This document shows positions 1 to 8,491 of a stretch of 64,000 bases of DNA, in pieces. The first letter of the stretch is position 1. Every line of letters begins with the position of its first letter. The notes under the pieces were generated by a model. That model was not told the DNA's origin, did no database searches, and saw nothing but the letters and a program-made list of their open reading frames with translations. Source of the stretch: Anaerovibrio lipolyticus (GTDB lineage Bacteria; Bacillota; Negativicutes; Selenomonadales; Selenomonadaceae); assembly GCF_021531495.1 (NCBI RefSeq), contig NZ_JADYTY010000001.1:124001-188000 (forward strand), read 5' to 3'. The position numbers were made by a program, and so were the translations under genes.

Positions 1-1
1 T

Positions 2-217
2 GGCAATGTGGTTTCAGCCAATCGCATTGTGGCTATAGTTAGTCCCGAATCCGCCCCTATCAAGCGTTTGGTGCAGGATGCCAGGGACAGGTGTCAGCTG
101 ATTGATGCTACCTATGGCAGACGCACCAGGGCAGTGGTTATTACGGATAGCGGCTATATTATTCTTTCTGCTGTCCAGCCTGATACTATGTCCCATCGTA
201 TGACTGAGGAGGCCTGA
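2..217 (+). CDS. remA: RemA/DUF370 family DNA-binding regulator (5' truncated by window)
   Basis: The frame is open from the first base and ends at TGA 215-217. The product runs GNVVSANR, then [16 protein letters not shown] and [12 protein letters not shown], which is the conserved core of RemA (about 87-90 residues). About 15 N-terminal residues are missing. In Bacillus, RemA is a DNA-binding activator of biofilm matrix and osmoprotection genes. Here it sits 4 bp upstream of gmk, the usual remA-gmk-rpoZ-coaBC order. An ATG/GTG-type start inside the window (GTG at 8) is not the real start, because the conserved sequence continues upstream of it. Confidence 0.9.
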   Translation, partial: GNVVSANRIVAIVSPESAPIKRLVQDARDRCQLIDATYGRRTRAVVITDSGYIILSAVQPDTMSHRMTEEA

Positions 218-221
218 GCGT

Positions 222-839
222 ATGCGTAAAGGATTATTAATATTGATTTCCGGTCCTTCCGGTACTGGCAAGGGAACTGTCTGTGATTTGCTGCGACAAA
301 AGCATCCAGAGATTTCCTATTCCATATCTGCCACTACCCGTCAGCCAAGACCGGGAGAGCAGGATGGCGTAAATTATTATTTTTACACCAAGGAAAAATT
401 TCGGGAAATGATTGCCCAGGGACAGCTGCTGGAATGGGCAGAGGTTTATGGCAATTTTTATGGTACTCCCAAGCAGAAGGTGCTGGATAGATTAGACGCT
501 GGGGAGGATATTCTGCTGGAGATAGATACCCAGGGTGCCTTGAATGTAATGAAGGTTATGCCAGAGGGATTGTTTATCTTCCTGCTGCCTCCTTCTCTGG
601 AGGAACTGGCTGCCCGCCTCAAAGGCAGAGGCACTGAAACAGAGGAAAGCCTGCACCGTCGTTTAGGGGCTGCTGTAGATGAAATCAAGCTGGCCACTAA
701 ATATCGTTATGTGGTAGTAAATGACAAGGTAGAGGATGCTGAGGAAACTATTGCCAATATTATTGAGGCAGAGCATCATCGCAGTGATTTGAATGAAAGC
801 CTGCTGGCAAAGCTGCAGGTGTGGAAGGAGAATAAATAA
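222..839 (+). CDS. gmk: Guanylate kinase
   Basis: This is guanylate kinase, which phosphorylates GMP to GDP with ATP in the cytoplasm. The 205-residue product has the normal length. The P-loop GPSGTGKG is at residues 11-18. It is followed by the GMP-binding region (SATTRQPRPGE and NYYF) and the lid segment with conserved arginines (RLKGRGTE). The ATG lies 4 bp after remA, and its TAA overlaps the rpoZ start (TAATG), so the genes are translationally coupled. It supplies the GTP/dGTP pool. Confidence 0.98.
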   Translation: MRKGLLILISGPSGTGKGTVCDLLRQKHPEISYSISATTRQPRPGEQDGVNYYFYTKEKFREMIAQGQLLEWAEVYGNFYGTPKQKVLDRLDAGEDILLEIDTQGALNVMKVMPEGLFIFLLPPSLEELAARLKGRGTETEESLHRRLGAAVDEIKLATKYRYVVVNDKVEDAEETIANIIEAEHHRSDLNESLLAKLQVWKENK

Positions 840-1072
840 TGAGCAAAAACACCATTACCAATATTGTAACCCCAAATCTGGATCAGCTGACTCCATTGGT
901 AGACAGCCGCTACACACTGGTAACCTTGGCTGCCAAGAGAGCTCGCGATATTATGGATAACAGCCATCCTGTTACTGCAGATAGAACCTCTACCCGTGAT
1001 GTAACCAACGCTATGGAGGAGATTTACGAGGGCAAAATTACCTACAAGCGTCTGAATAGCGGTATTAAATAA
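839..1072 (+). CDS. rpoZ: DNA-directed RNA polymerase omega subunit
   Basis: This is a 77-residue omega subunit, which helps fold and assemble beta-prime into RNA polymerase core. The signature stretch is SRYTLVTLAAKRARDI (residues about 22-38), followed by a conserved ALEEI-like segment (NAMEEIYEGKITYK). The ATG overlaps the gmk stop by one base. Synteny gmk-rpoZ-coaBC is standard in Firmicutes. Length and motifs are complete. Confidence 0.95.
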   Translation: MSKNTITNIVTPNLDQLTPLVDSRYTLVTLAAKRARDIMDNSHPVTADRTSTRDVTNAMEEIYEGKITYKRLNSGIK

Positions 1073-1087
1073 TCATAGGACAGTGTT

Positions 1088-2347
1088 ATGCTAAAAGATA
1101 AAAATATTATTTTGGGTGTAACTGGCGGTATTGCTGCCTACAAATGTGTGGATCTGGTTAGCCGTCTGCGGAAGCAGGGGGCTAATGTTCATGTGATTCT
1201 CACCAAGGGTGCCCAGAATTTTGTTACAGAAACTGCTATGCGGGAAATCAGCGGTAATCCTGTTGTAACCTCCATGTGGCAGGAAATACAGCAGTATGAT
1301 GTGGAGCATATTGCCTTGGCTCGGCTGGCTGATGTGGTGCTGGTGGCTCCGGCAACAGCTAATGTTATTGCCAAATGTGCCTGTGGCATGGCAGATGATA
1401 TGCTGACCACCACCTTGCTGGCTACTAAGGCGCCAGTGTTTTTTGCGCCGGCTATGAACACCAATATGTATGAAAACTCTATAACCCAGCAGAATCTTCA
1501 TACTCTGCAGGAAAGGGGCTGTCATATTATAGATCCGGCTGCAGGCCATTTGGCTTGTGGTACTAGTGGTGTAGGCAGAATGCCTGAGCCACAGGAATTG
1601 GTGGAAATATTGGTAGATTTCTTTGCTACAGGCAAGGAACTTGCTGAGCCAGATGAGGCCGATTCTCGCCAGCATCTGGCTGAGGAGTTGGACTTTAGCG
1701 GTCTAAATATTCTGGTAACGGCTGCTGGCACCAGAGAGCCAATAGATCCTGTTAGGTATATTGGCAATCGTTCCAGCGGCAAAATGGGCTATGCCATTGC
1801 TGAGGCAGCTAGAGATTTGGGGGCCAATGTAACCCTTATTTCCGGCCCATCTGCTTTGACACCTTTGGCTGGAGTAAATTTCTTTAAGGTGGAATCTGCT
1901 AGAGATATGCGTCGTCTGGTACTGGAAAACTTCCCAGAAAGCCAGATTGTGATTAAGGCTGCTGCGGTGGCAGATTACCGGGTAAAGAATGTAGCGGATC
2001 ATAAGATAAAAAAGAATGATGAGGAATTGACTCTGGTTTTGGAGAAAAATCCTGATATTCTGAAAGAGCTGGGCCAAAAAAAGCAAAAGGGCCAGGTATT
2101 GGTGGGCTTTGCTGCAGAAACCCAGAATCTGATTCAGTATGCCCAAAGCAAGCTGGAAAAGAAAAATCTGGATATGATTGTGGCTAATGATGTATCTAAG
2201 CCTCAGGCAGGCTTTAATGTGGATACTAATCTTATCAAGCTTTTGAAGCGGGATGGCTCCATTGAGGAGCTGCCTTTGATGAGTAAGAAGGATTTAGCTT
2301 ATATTATTCTAAACCATGTTATGAAAATCTATCGGCAGCATAATTAA
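1088..2347 (+). CDS. coaBC: Bifunctional phosphopantothenoylcysteine decarboxylase / phosphopantothenate-cysteine ligase
   Basis: This 419-residue bifunctional enzyme of coenzyme A synthesis has two domains. The N-terminal CoaC flavoprotein (about 1-190) shows GGIAAYK, the active-site loop APATANVIAKCACGMADD and the PAMNTNMYEN motif near residue 120. The C-terminal CoaB ligase (from about 205) shows TAAGTREPIDPVRYIGNRSSGKMG and the lysine-rich HKIKK loop near 305. Together they convert 4'-phosphopantothenate plus cysteine to 4'-phosphopantetheine. It ends the gmk-rpoZ block and is followed by a strong terminator. Confidence 0.97.
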   Translation: MLKDKNIILGVTGGIAAYKCVDLVSRLRKQGANVHVILTKGAQNFVTETAMREISGNPVVTSMWQEIQQYDVEHIALARLADVVLVAPATANVIAKCACGMADDMLTTTLLATKAPVFFAPAMNTNMYENSITQQNLHTLQERGCHIIDPAAGHLACGTSGVGRMPEPQELVEILVDFFATGKELAEPDEADSRQHLAEELDFSGLNILVTAAGTREPIDPVRYIGNRSSGKMGYAIAEAARDLGANVTLISGPSALTPLAGVNFFKVESARDMRRLVLENFPESQIVIKAAAVADYRVKNVADHKIKKNDEELTLVLEKNPDILKELGQKKQKGQVLVGFAAETQNLIQYAQSKLEKKNLDMIVANDVSKPQAGFNVDTNLIKLLKRDGSIEELPLMSKKDLAYIILNHVMKIYRQHN

Positions 2348-2363
2348 AATATAGTTAAGTGGC

Positions 2364-2402
2364 AATCAGCAAGGACAGAATAATGTTCTTGCTGATTTTT
2401 TC
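2364..2402 (+). terminator. Intrinsic terminator after coaBC
   Basis: The arms AATCAGCAAGGACA and TGTTCTTGCTGATT (one G-T wobble) surround a 6-nt loop and run into TTTTTT. It lies 16 bp after the coaBC stop. Confidence 0.9.
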
Positions 2403-2422
2403 TTAAAAATGTATAAATGTCC

Positions 2423-2451
2423 TTGACCAATAGATGTTTTTGCCGTATAAT
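2423..2451 (+). promoter_or_regulatory. Promoter of glycine-riboswitch transcript
   Basis: TTGACC (2423-2428), a 17-bp spacer and TATAAT (2446-2451) precede the riboswitch aptamer by about 45 bp. This is a near-consensus housekeeping promoter. Confidence 0.75.
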
Positions 2452-2499
2452 GACATTGCTGACATTTCCTAGGAAGCCATTAGGATTTATTCAAAGACT

Positions 2500-2640
2500 G
2501 ATGGTGGAGGAATCTCTGGAGAATCCCATAGGCTTGCAGACAGGCAAAACCTGCAACAGAATGGGTACCGAAGGTGCAAGATTGTGTGACGGTGCTGTGC
2601 CGTAACCTTTCGAATCTCTCAGGTAAAAAGACAGAGCTAA
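2500..2640 (+). promoter_or_regulatory. Glycine riboswitch (single aptamer)
   Basis: The conserved glycine-aptamer blocks appear in order: GGAGGAATCTCTGGAGA near 2506-2522, a variable hairpin with arms TTGCAG/CTGCAA, CCGAAGGTGCAAG near 2568-2580, and AATCTCTCAGGTAAAAAGAC near 2613-2632 followed by AGAG. Only one full aptamer is visible rather than the common tandem pair. A terminator-type hairpin and then the AGCS amino-acid symporter gene follow, consistent with glycine-dependent control of uptake. Glycine binding is inferred from the motifs. Confidence 0.88.
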
Positions 2641-2692
2641 TGGTGATGCGATGATTTATTTACATTGTGTGGCTTTTGGTCCTGTACTCCAG

Positions 2693-2726
2693 GGTGCTTT
2701 CCATGTATGTGGAAGCACCTATTTTT
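2693..2726 (+). terminator. Riboswitch expression-platform terminator
   Basis: GGTGCT(T)TCCA pairs with TGGAAGCACC (one bulged T) and is followed by a TATTTTT tract. It lies between the glycine aptamer and the symporter ribosome-binding site. The simplest reading is transcription termination when glycine is plentiful. Confidence 0.75.
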
Positions 2727-2766
2727 GTGCAATTATTTTTATGCTAAATGGAGGTAGGTTATTTTG

Positions 2767-4134
2767 ATGTTTAATGATTTGTTGCCAGTGGTGCAGACTA
2801 TTAATGCCTGTTTGTCTGACTACATTTTGGTGTTCCTGTTGATGGGTGTAGGTCTTTTCTACAGTATTCGTACCAGATTTGTCCAGATTCGCTGCTTTGG
2901 TGAAGGACTGCGGAGAGTATTTGGTAATTTTTCCATTAACGGTAAGGCCAAGGAAGGCCAGATGAGTTCCTTCCAGGCTTTGGCTACTGCTATTGCTGCT
3001 CAGGTTGGTACTGGTAATATCGTAGGTGCCTGCGGTGCAATTTTGACTGGTGGTCCTGGTGCTATTTTCTGGATGTGGATTATTGCTTTCTTTGGTATGG
3101 CTACCATTTACGCCGAGGCTGTACTGGCTCAGGTTACACGGGTTAAGCAGCCTAATGGAACCTATCATGGTGGTCCTGTTTACTATATTCACAAGGCGTT
3201 CCCTGGTACCTTGGGCCGTGTGCTGGCAGTATTCTTTGCGGTAGCTATTACCTTGGCTCTGGGCTTTATGGGTTGTATGGTACAGTCCAATTCCATTGGT
3301 GAAACCAGCTCCCTGGCTTTTGGTGTTCCTGCTTGGGGCGTAGGTCTTGTAATTGCCACATTGTCCGGTTTTGTTTTCCTGGGTGGCGTAAAGCGTATTG
3401 CAGCTATTACTGAGAAACTGGTACCTTTGATGGCTCTTCTCTATATTGCTGGTTCCTTGACCATGCTTCTCATGAATGTGGAGCATCTTGTTGAAGCTTT
3501 TGGTATGATTTTCTATTATGCTTTTAATCCAGAGGCAATTATCGGCGGTAGCTGGGGTGCAGCTTTGAAAACTGCTATTAGCCAGGGTGCTAAGCGAGGC
3601 CTGTTCTCCAATGAGGCAGGTATGGGTTCCACTCCTCATGCTCACGCTTTGGCTCATGTAAAGCAGCCTCATGATCAGGGTGTTATTGCTATGGTAGGCG
3701 TATTCATTGATACTTTCGTAGTTCTTACTTTGACTGCTCTGGTGGTTATTTCCGGCTTGTACACCGATGGTGGCGTACTGGCTTCCGGTGCTGCTGAGGG
3801 TGTTAGCAAGACTAATATGGCTCAGTTAGCCTTTACAACTGTTTTTGGTCATGGCGTAGCCAGTGTTTTCGTAGCAGTTAGCTTGTTGTTCTTTGCCTTT
3901 TCCACTATTCTCAGTTGGAATCTCTTTGCCAAGATTAATGTGACTTATCTCTTTGGTGCCAAGGCTGCCAAGGTATTCTCCTGCATGGCTGTAGTATTTG
4001 TATTCCTTGGTTCCTGCCTTTCCAATGATTTGGTATGGGAGCTGGCAGATATGTTCAACAATCTCATGGTAATACCAAATGCTTTGGCTCTCTTTGCTCT
4101 TAGCGCGGTAGTTGTGAAAGAGTTGAAGGGCTGA
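2767..4134 (+). CDS. Sodium:alanine/glycine symporter (AGCS family)
   Basis: This integral membrane symporter of the AGCS family has 455 residues and about 10-11 hydrophobic segments. Family motifs include FQALATAIAAQVGTGNIVGACGAILTGGPGAIFWMW near residues 75-110, the downstream E of IYAEAVLAQ, and GLFSNEAGMGSTPHAHA near 280-297. It imports alanine or glycine with Na+. The upstream glycine riboswitch argues for glycine. The ATG at 2767 lies 11 bp after GGAGGT; a TTG directly upstream (2764) is an alternative start. Confidence 0.93.
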   Translation: MFNDLLPVVQTINACLSDYILVFLLMGVGLFYSIRTRFVQIRCFGEGLRRVFGNFSINGKAKEGQMSSFQALATAIAAQVGTGNIVGACGAILTGGPGAIFWMWIIAFFGMATIYAEAVLAQVTRVKQPNGTYHGGPVYYIHKAFPGTLGRVLAVFFAVAITLALGFMGCMVQSNSIGETSSLAFGVPAWGVGLVIATLSGFVFLGGVKRIAAITEKLVPLMALLYIAGSLTMLLMNVEHLVEAFGMIFYYAFNPEAIIGGSWGAALKTAISQGAKRGLFSNEAGMGSTPHAHALAHVKQPHDQGVIAMVGVFIDTFVVLTLTALVVISGLYTDGGVLASGAAEGVSKTNMAQLAFTTVFGHGVASVFVAVSLLFFAFSTILSWNLFAKINVTYLFGAKAAKVFSCMAVVFVFLGSCLSNDLVWELADMFNNLMVIPNALALFALSAVVVKELKG

Positions 4135-4178
4135 TAATTATATAGTTTCATAACACATGGGATTTAATTAAATTTGGT

Positions 4179-4212
4179 CGACAGAGATAGAAATGTCTCT
4201 GTCGATTTTTTT
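4179..4212 (+). terminator. Terminator after AGCS symporter
   Basis: The arms CGACAGAGA and TCTCTGTCG (4179-4204) are followed by seven T residues. Confidence 0.92.
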
Positions 4213-4242
4213 GTGAACAAGGCAGCATTTTGTAAACTGTTC

Positions 4243-4271
4243 TTGTAGCAAAAGTTCCAATATGATATTAT
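4243..4271 (+). promoter_or_regulatory. Putative truB promoter
   Basis: TTGTAG (4243-4248), a 17-bp spacer and TATTAT (4266-4271) lie about 55 bp before the proposed truB GTG start. Confidence 0.5.
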
Positions 4272-4327
4272 AGAAACAGTGTAAAATAATGGGATTTAGA
4301 AAACCGTGTGAAAAGGAGGGTTGCCAG

Positions 4328-5212
4328 GTGGATGGATTTATTAATCTGTTGAAACCACCAGGAATGACCTCTCATGATGCTGTAGGATATGTGCGGAGAC
4401 AGCTGGGAGAGAAAAAAATTGGACATGCAGGTACTCTTGATCCTGGTGCAGCAGGAGTATTGCCCATTGCCGTAGGCAAGGCCACTAGGCTGATAGAGTA
4501 TTTGGACGGAGTGGAGAAGTCCTATAGGGCAGAGCTTTTATTTGGCTATGCTACGGATAGCGGTGATGATAGCGGCAAGGTGCTGGAGCAGGCAGACAGT
4601 TTTGTGATGCCCACAAAGGAAAAGCTTTTGGAGGCTTTTCAGCATTTTACTGGTAGTATTACTCAGATACCGCCAGCTCATTCTGCCATTAAGATAAATG
4701 GACGACGGGCCTGTGATTTGCTGCGGGAGGGCCAGAAGGTAGATATTCCTGCCAGACAGGTGCAGATTCATGGCATAAAATTAATGCATATAGGGCAGCG
4801 CCATATTGTTTTTGACGTGGAATGCTCCAAGGGTACATATATCCGCAGTCTTTGTACCGATTTGGGCAGTTGGCTGGGGATACCTGCCACCATGTCTTTT
4901 TTGGTGCGGCGTGGCGTAGGTAAATTTGCTTTGGAGGATACTGTTTCCATAGAGGAGCTGGCGGAGTTGAAGGCTGAGGCTCTACTGCCTATGGATGGGT
5001 ATTTGGAGCATATTATGGCCTATGATTTGCCAGAGGACAGATTAAAGGCTTTTACTAATGGCTTATTGACACATGACAGGCAATTTATAGCGCGTTATCA
5101 GGTGACGGAGAATGTACCCCTTCGGGTATATTGCCAGGATAATTTTGTGGGCATGGGGCATTTTGATGTGTCTCAGCAGGCTATTTTGCCTGATAAGGTG
5201 ATTATTCGCTAG
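4328..5212 (+). CDS. truB: tRNA pseudouridine(55) synthase
   Basis: TruB isomerises U55 in the T-loop of tRNAs. From the chosen GTG the product is 294 residues and begins MDGFINLLKPPGMTSHD, as family members do. The catalytic aspartate is D38 in GHAGTLDPGAAGVLP. The GTG at 4328 has AAGGAGGG seven bases upstream. The longer ATG at 4289 adds 13 residues not seen in the family and lacks a ribosome-binding site. Other conserved segments are QIPPAHSAIKINGRRA and CSKGTYIRSL. Here truB is followed by an unrelated permease rather than ribF. Confidence 0.95.
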   Translation: MDGFINLLKPPGMTSHDAVGYVRRQLGEKKIGHAGTLDPGAAGVLPIAVGKATRLIEYLDGVEKSYRAELLFGYATDSGDDSGKVLEQADSFVMPTKEKLLEAFQHFTGSITQIPPAHSAIKINGRRACDLLREGQKVDIPARQVQIHGIKLMHIGQRHIVFDVECSKGTYIRSLCTDLGSWLGIPATMSFLVRRGVGKFALEDTVSIEELAELKAEALLPMDGYLEHIMAYDLPEDRLKAFTNGLLTHDRQFIARYQVTENVPLRVYCQDNFVGMGHFDVSQQAILPDKVIIR

Positions 5213-5216
5213 TTGG

Positions 5217-5246
5217 TTGCTTTTGTTATTTTATTTTTGCTATAAT
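5217..5246 (+). promoter_or_regulatory. Putative promoter of TauE/SafE permease gene
   Basis: TTGCTT (5217-5222), an 18-bp spacer and TATAAT (5241-5246) lie just after the truB stop and 28 bp before the proposed ATG. Confidence 0.55.
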
Positions 5247-5273
5247 ATAGCCAAAAGAGGAGTTTTTGTATAC

Positions 5274-6029
5274 ATGGACATGGAAATATACATTTTTGTT
5301 GCTGTAACAGGTTTTGTGGCAGCTTTTATTGATGCAGCTGCCGGCGGTGGTGGTATGATATCTTTGCCAGCCTTGATGCTGACGGGAATTTCTCCCCTGC
5401 AGGCTCTTGGTACTAACAAGATGGCTGCTGTTATGGGAGCCTGTACCAGCTTTATTACCTTTGTGCGTTCAGGCAAGATGGATGTACAGCTTATCAAGAA
5501 GTTGTTTCCACTTTCCTTAATCGGTTCTGTGCTGGGTGTATTGGCTGTAAAGCAAGTGCCTTCGGAGTTTCTTCGCCCATTGATTGTAGTCTTGCTAATA
5601 GTGGTGGTGCTTTATAGTATTTTAAAGAAGGATTGGGACAAGGATACCCAGCCTGGCAAGCTGACTGGCAAAATGTTGGCTTTAAGCATGACAGCTGCCT
5701 TGGCTATGGGGTTTTATGATGGCTTTTTTGGACCAGGTACTGGTTCTTTGCTGTTGTTTATCTTTTGTATGCTGGGTTTTGATTTTATCAGTGCTACAGC
5801 CAATACCAAGGCTTTGAACTTTGCCAGCAATCTTTCGGCAACTATTTTCTTTGGTTTGTCCGGCATGATTAATTTTGAAATGGGTATTTTCATGGGTATA
5901 ACCATGATTTTTGGTGCCTATTGTGGTGCCAGATTTGCCATTACCAAGGGTGTAACCTATGTGCGGCCTATGTTTATAGTGGTTACTACTCTCTTAATCG
6001 GCAAACAGCTGCTGAGCCTTATTGGTTAA
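5274..6029 (+). CDS. TauE/SafE-family sulfite/anion exporter-like permease
   Basis: The product is a 251-residue integral membrane protein with about 8 hydrophobic segments and the family pattern. The N-terminal repeat has AAFIDAAAGGGGMISLPALML and LGTNKM. The second repeat has MGFYDGFFGPGTGSLLLF and TKALNFASN. Proteins of this family (PF01925) move sulfite, sulfoacetate or other organosulfur anions; the substrate here cannot be told. The ATG at 5274 follows GAGGAG by 11 bp. The upstream TTG at 5217 would place the start over the promoter. An ATG six bases later is also possible. Confidence 0.88.
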   Translation: MDMEIYIFVAVTGFVAAFIDAAAGGGGMISLPALMLTGISPLQALGTNKMAAVMGACTSFITFVRSGKMDVQLIKKLFPLSLIGSVLGVLAVKQVPSEFLRPLIVVLLIVVVLYSILKKDWDKDTQPGKLTGKMLALSMTAALAMGFYDGFFGPGTGSLLLFIFCMLGFDFISATANTKALNFASNLSATIFFGLSGMINFEMGIFMGITMIFGAYCGARFAITKGVTYVRPMFIVVTTLLIGKQLLSLIG

Positions 6030-6071
6030 ATTTGCAGGGCAGCATATTATATTGAGGGGCGTGAGATCAGA

Positions 6072-6902
6072 TTGGAAGATAAATTGAAATTGTATGGGTT
6101 TAACAACCTGACCAAATCCCTTAGCTTTAATATCTATGATATTTGCTACGCTAAGACATCCCGTGAACAGCAGGATTATATAAAATATATTGATGCACAA
6201 TATAATTCAGAGCGCTTGACCAAAATTCTTTACCGGGTAACGGAAATGATAGGGGCCAAGGTTCTTAGTGTGTCCAAACAGGATTATGATCCCCAGGGTG
6301 CTAGTGTAACCTTTCTCATAGCCGAGGAGGCAGCTGTTACCTCTGGTAAGAAAAAGCCTTTAAACTGTGCAGAGGTACTGCAGGAAGGCCAGATTGTTCC
6401 AGATGTATTGCAAAGCGACACGGTGGTGGCTCATTTGGACAAGAGTCATGTTACAGTTCATACATATCCGGAGTTTCATCCAGAGACCAGTATTGCTACT
6501 TTTAGAGTGGATATTGATGTAGCTACCTGTGGAGAGATTACTCCGCTAAAAACTTTGGACTACCTTATTGGTATGTTTGATTCAGATATTATTACTATGG
6601 ACTATCGGGTGCGGGGCTTTACCAGAAATATGGCTGGCCGCAAGCTGTTTATGGATCATAAGATTACTTCTATCCAGAATTTTATTAAGCAGGAAACTTT
6701 GGATAAATATGATGCTGTGGATATCAACATCTATCAGGCTAATCTATTTCACACCAAGATGCTGATTAAGGAGCTGGACCTGAAAAATTATTTGTTTAAT
6801 ACAGATATATACGAGATTCCTCCCAAGACAAGATTGGATATTCATAACAGCCTGCGTCGGGAAATGATTGAAATCTACAGTGGCAGTAATATCTTCAGCT
6901 AA
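6072..6902 (+). CDS. speD: S-adenosylmethionine decarboxylase proenzyme
   Basis: This is a pyruvoyl-dependent SAM decarboxylase of the E. coli type (276 residues), giving the aminopropyl donor for spermidine. It closely follows the E. coli enzyme pattern: LKLYGFNNLTKSLSFNIYDI at the N terminus, QDYDPQGASVTFL, the self-cleavage site VAHLDKSHVTVHTYPE with serine S125 as pyruvoyl precursor, and DYRVRGFTR. The start is TTG, with GAGGGGCG-like Shine-Dalgarno sequence about 9-20 bp upstream. It is first in the polyamine gene cluster and is followed by a terminator-like hairpin before speA. Confidence 0.95.
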   Translation: MEDKLKLYGFNNLTKSLSFNIYDICYAKTSREQQDYIKYIDAQYNSERLTKILYRVTEMIGAKVLSVSKQDYDPQGASVTFLIAEEAAVTSGKKKPLNCAEVLQEGQIVPDVLQSDTVVAHLDKSHVTVHTYPEFHPETSIATFRVDIDVATCGEITPLKTLDYLIGMFDSDIITMDYRVRGFTRNMAGRKLFMDHKITSIQNFIKQETLDKYDAVDINIYQANLFHTKMLIKELDLKNYLFNTDIYEIPPKTRLDIHNSLRREMIEIYSGSNIFS

Positions 6903-6934
6903 GATTCTGTTTTAGGGGGCAGAATCGTTTTTTT
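6903..6934 (+). terminator. Terminator-like hairpin between speD and speA
   Basis: GATTCTG and CAGAATC (6903-6926) flank a 10-nt loop and precede GTTTTTTT. It would end or attenuate speD transcripts and separate speD from the downstream polyamine genes. Confidence 0.8.
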
Positions 6935-6972
6935 GCTGGAATTTGTTATGCTATACAGGGGGAATATAAAAA

Positions 6973-8427
6973 ATGAAATATATCTCACAGGAAAATGCTC
7001 CTATTCTGGAGGCGCTGGAAAGGATGAAAATTGCCAGATTGGTGCCCTTTGACGTGCCAGGTCACAAACGGGGCCGGGGCAATCCGGAGCTTACTAAGTT
7101 TCTGGGGGAGCAGTGTCTGTCTGTGGATGTAAATTCAATGAAAATGCTGGATAATCTTTGCCATCCTGTTTCGGTTATTAAGGAGGCAGAGGAGCTGGCA
7201 GCAGAGGCTTTTGGGGCAGCCCATGCTTTTTTTATGGTGGGAGGAACTACCTCTGCGGTGCAGGCTATGGTTATGTCTGCCTGCAAGCAGGGGGATAAGA
7301 TTATTATGCCTCGCAACGTACACCGCAGTGCTATTAATGCTCTGATACTTTGTGGTGCTGTGCCAATATATGTAAATCCTCAAATGGATCCTACCTTGGG
7401 AATTTCCTTGGGTATGAGTGTATCTGATGTGGAGCGGGCTATTAAGGAGAATCCTGATGCCAAGGCTGTTCTGGTGAATAATCCTACCTATTATGGCATT
7501 TGTTCTGATATAAAATCAATTGCCAAGCTAGCTCATGAGCATGGCATGCTGCTTTTGGCAGATGAGGCTCATGGCTCTCATTTGTATTTTAGTGATAAGC
7601 TGCCAGTGGCCGCTATGCATGCCGGGGCAGATATGGCCGCCATCTCCATGCACAAATCCGGAGGCTCTTTGACTCAGAGCTCAATTTTGTTGATAGGGGA
7701 TAGGGTATCCCAGGGCTATGTTCATCAGATTATTAATCTGACTCAAACTACCAGTGCATCTTATTTGCTTATGGTAAGTCTGGATATTTCCCGTCGCAAC
7801 ATGGCGCTTAGAGGCAAGGCACTGGTGGACAAAATCATTGCTCAGGTGCAGTATGCTAGGGATGAAATCAACACCATTGGGGATTATTATGCCTATTCCT
7901 CAGAGCTGATAAATGGGGACTCCATATTTGACTTTGATATTACCAAGCTGGCTATATATACCCGCTCTATTGGTTTGGCGGGAGTAGAGGTTTATGACCT
8001 GCTGCGGGATGAATATGATATTCAGACTGAATTTGGTGATATTGCTAATCTTTTGGCCTATGTGTCTGTTGGGGATAGGGAAAAGGATATTGAAAGACTG
8101 GTTTCTGCTCTGGCGGAAATTCGGCGTAATTATCGTCAAACCGGTCGTGAAATGATGAAGGCTGAGTATATCAGCCCACAGGTTGTATGCGGTCCTCAGG
8201 AAGCTTTTTATGGGGAGAAGGAATCTCTGCCTTTGTATGATACCTCGGGCAGGGTTTGCAGTGAGTTTGTCATGTGCTATCCACCGGGGATACCTATTTT
8301 GGCACCGGGAGAGCGAATCACAGAAGAAATTCTTCGCTATATCCGTTATGCCCGCAAAAAGGGCTGCCAAATGACAGGTCCGGAGGATATGGAGCTAAAA
8401 CAGCTAAATGTTTTGACTCATATCTAG
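6973..8427 (+). CDS. speA: PLP-dependent arginine (Orn/Lys/Arg) decarboxylase
   Basis: This 484-residue fold-I basic amino acid decarboxylase is of the short Bacillus SpeA/YaaO type. N-terminal FDVPGHKRGRG, the SCxxxN-type PLP region, ADEAHGSHLYF and the PLP lysine in SMHKSGGSLTQ (K228) are all present. The C-terminal domain contains YPPGIPILAPGE, typical of the family. With agmatinase (speB) and speD/speE next door, arginine to agmatine is the likely reaction; lysine or ornithine use cannot be excluded from sequence. The ATG follows GGGGGA. Confidence 0.9.
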   Translation: MKYISQENAPILEALERMKIARLVPFDVPGHKRGRGNPELTKFLGEQCLSVDVNSMKMLDNLCHPVSVIKEAEELAAEAFGAAHAFFMVGGTTSAVQAMVMSACKQGDKIIMPRNVHRSAINALILCGAVPIYVNPQMDPTLGISLGMSVSDVERAIKENPDAKAVLVNNPTYYGICSDIKSIAKLAHEHGMLLLADEAHGSHLYFSDKLPVAAMHAGADMAAISMHKSGGSLTQSSILLIGDRVSQGYVHQIINLTQTTSASYLLMVSLDISRRNMALRGKALVDKIIAQVQYARDEINTIGDYYAYSSELINGDSIFDFDITKLAIYTRSIGLAGVEVYDLLRDEYDIQTEFGDIANLLAYVSVGDREKDIERLVSALAEIRRNYRQTGREMMKAEYISPQVVCGPQEAFYGEKESLPLYDTSGRVCSEFVMCYPPGIPILAPGERITEEILRYIRYARKKGCQMTGPEDMELKQLNVLTHI

Positions 8428-8491
8428 TGGCGGCATAGAAAATATTTGTCATAGTTTTAGGGTGAACAATAGTGAGAGGAGAGTGACTGGC

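Noticed and set aside
2417-2605. 62-codon plus-strand frame over the glycine riboswitch
   Set aside because: The region is explained by the conserved riboswitch blocks; there is no ribosome-binding site and no homology.
2719-3672. 317-codon minus-strand frame opposite the AGCS symporter
   Set aside because: It is an antisense shadow of a well-supported gene, with low-complexity composition and no start signal.
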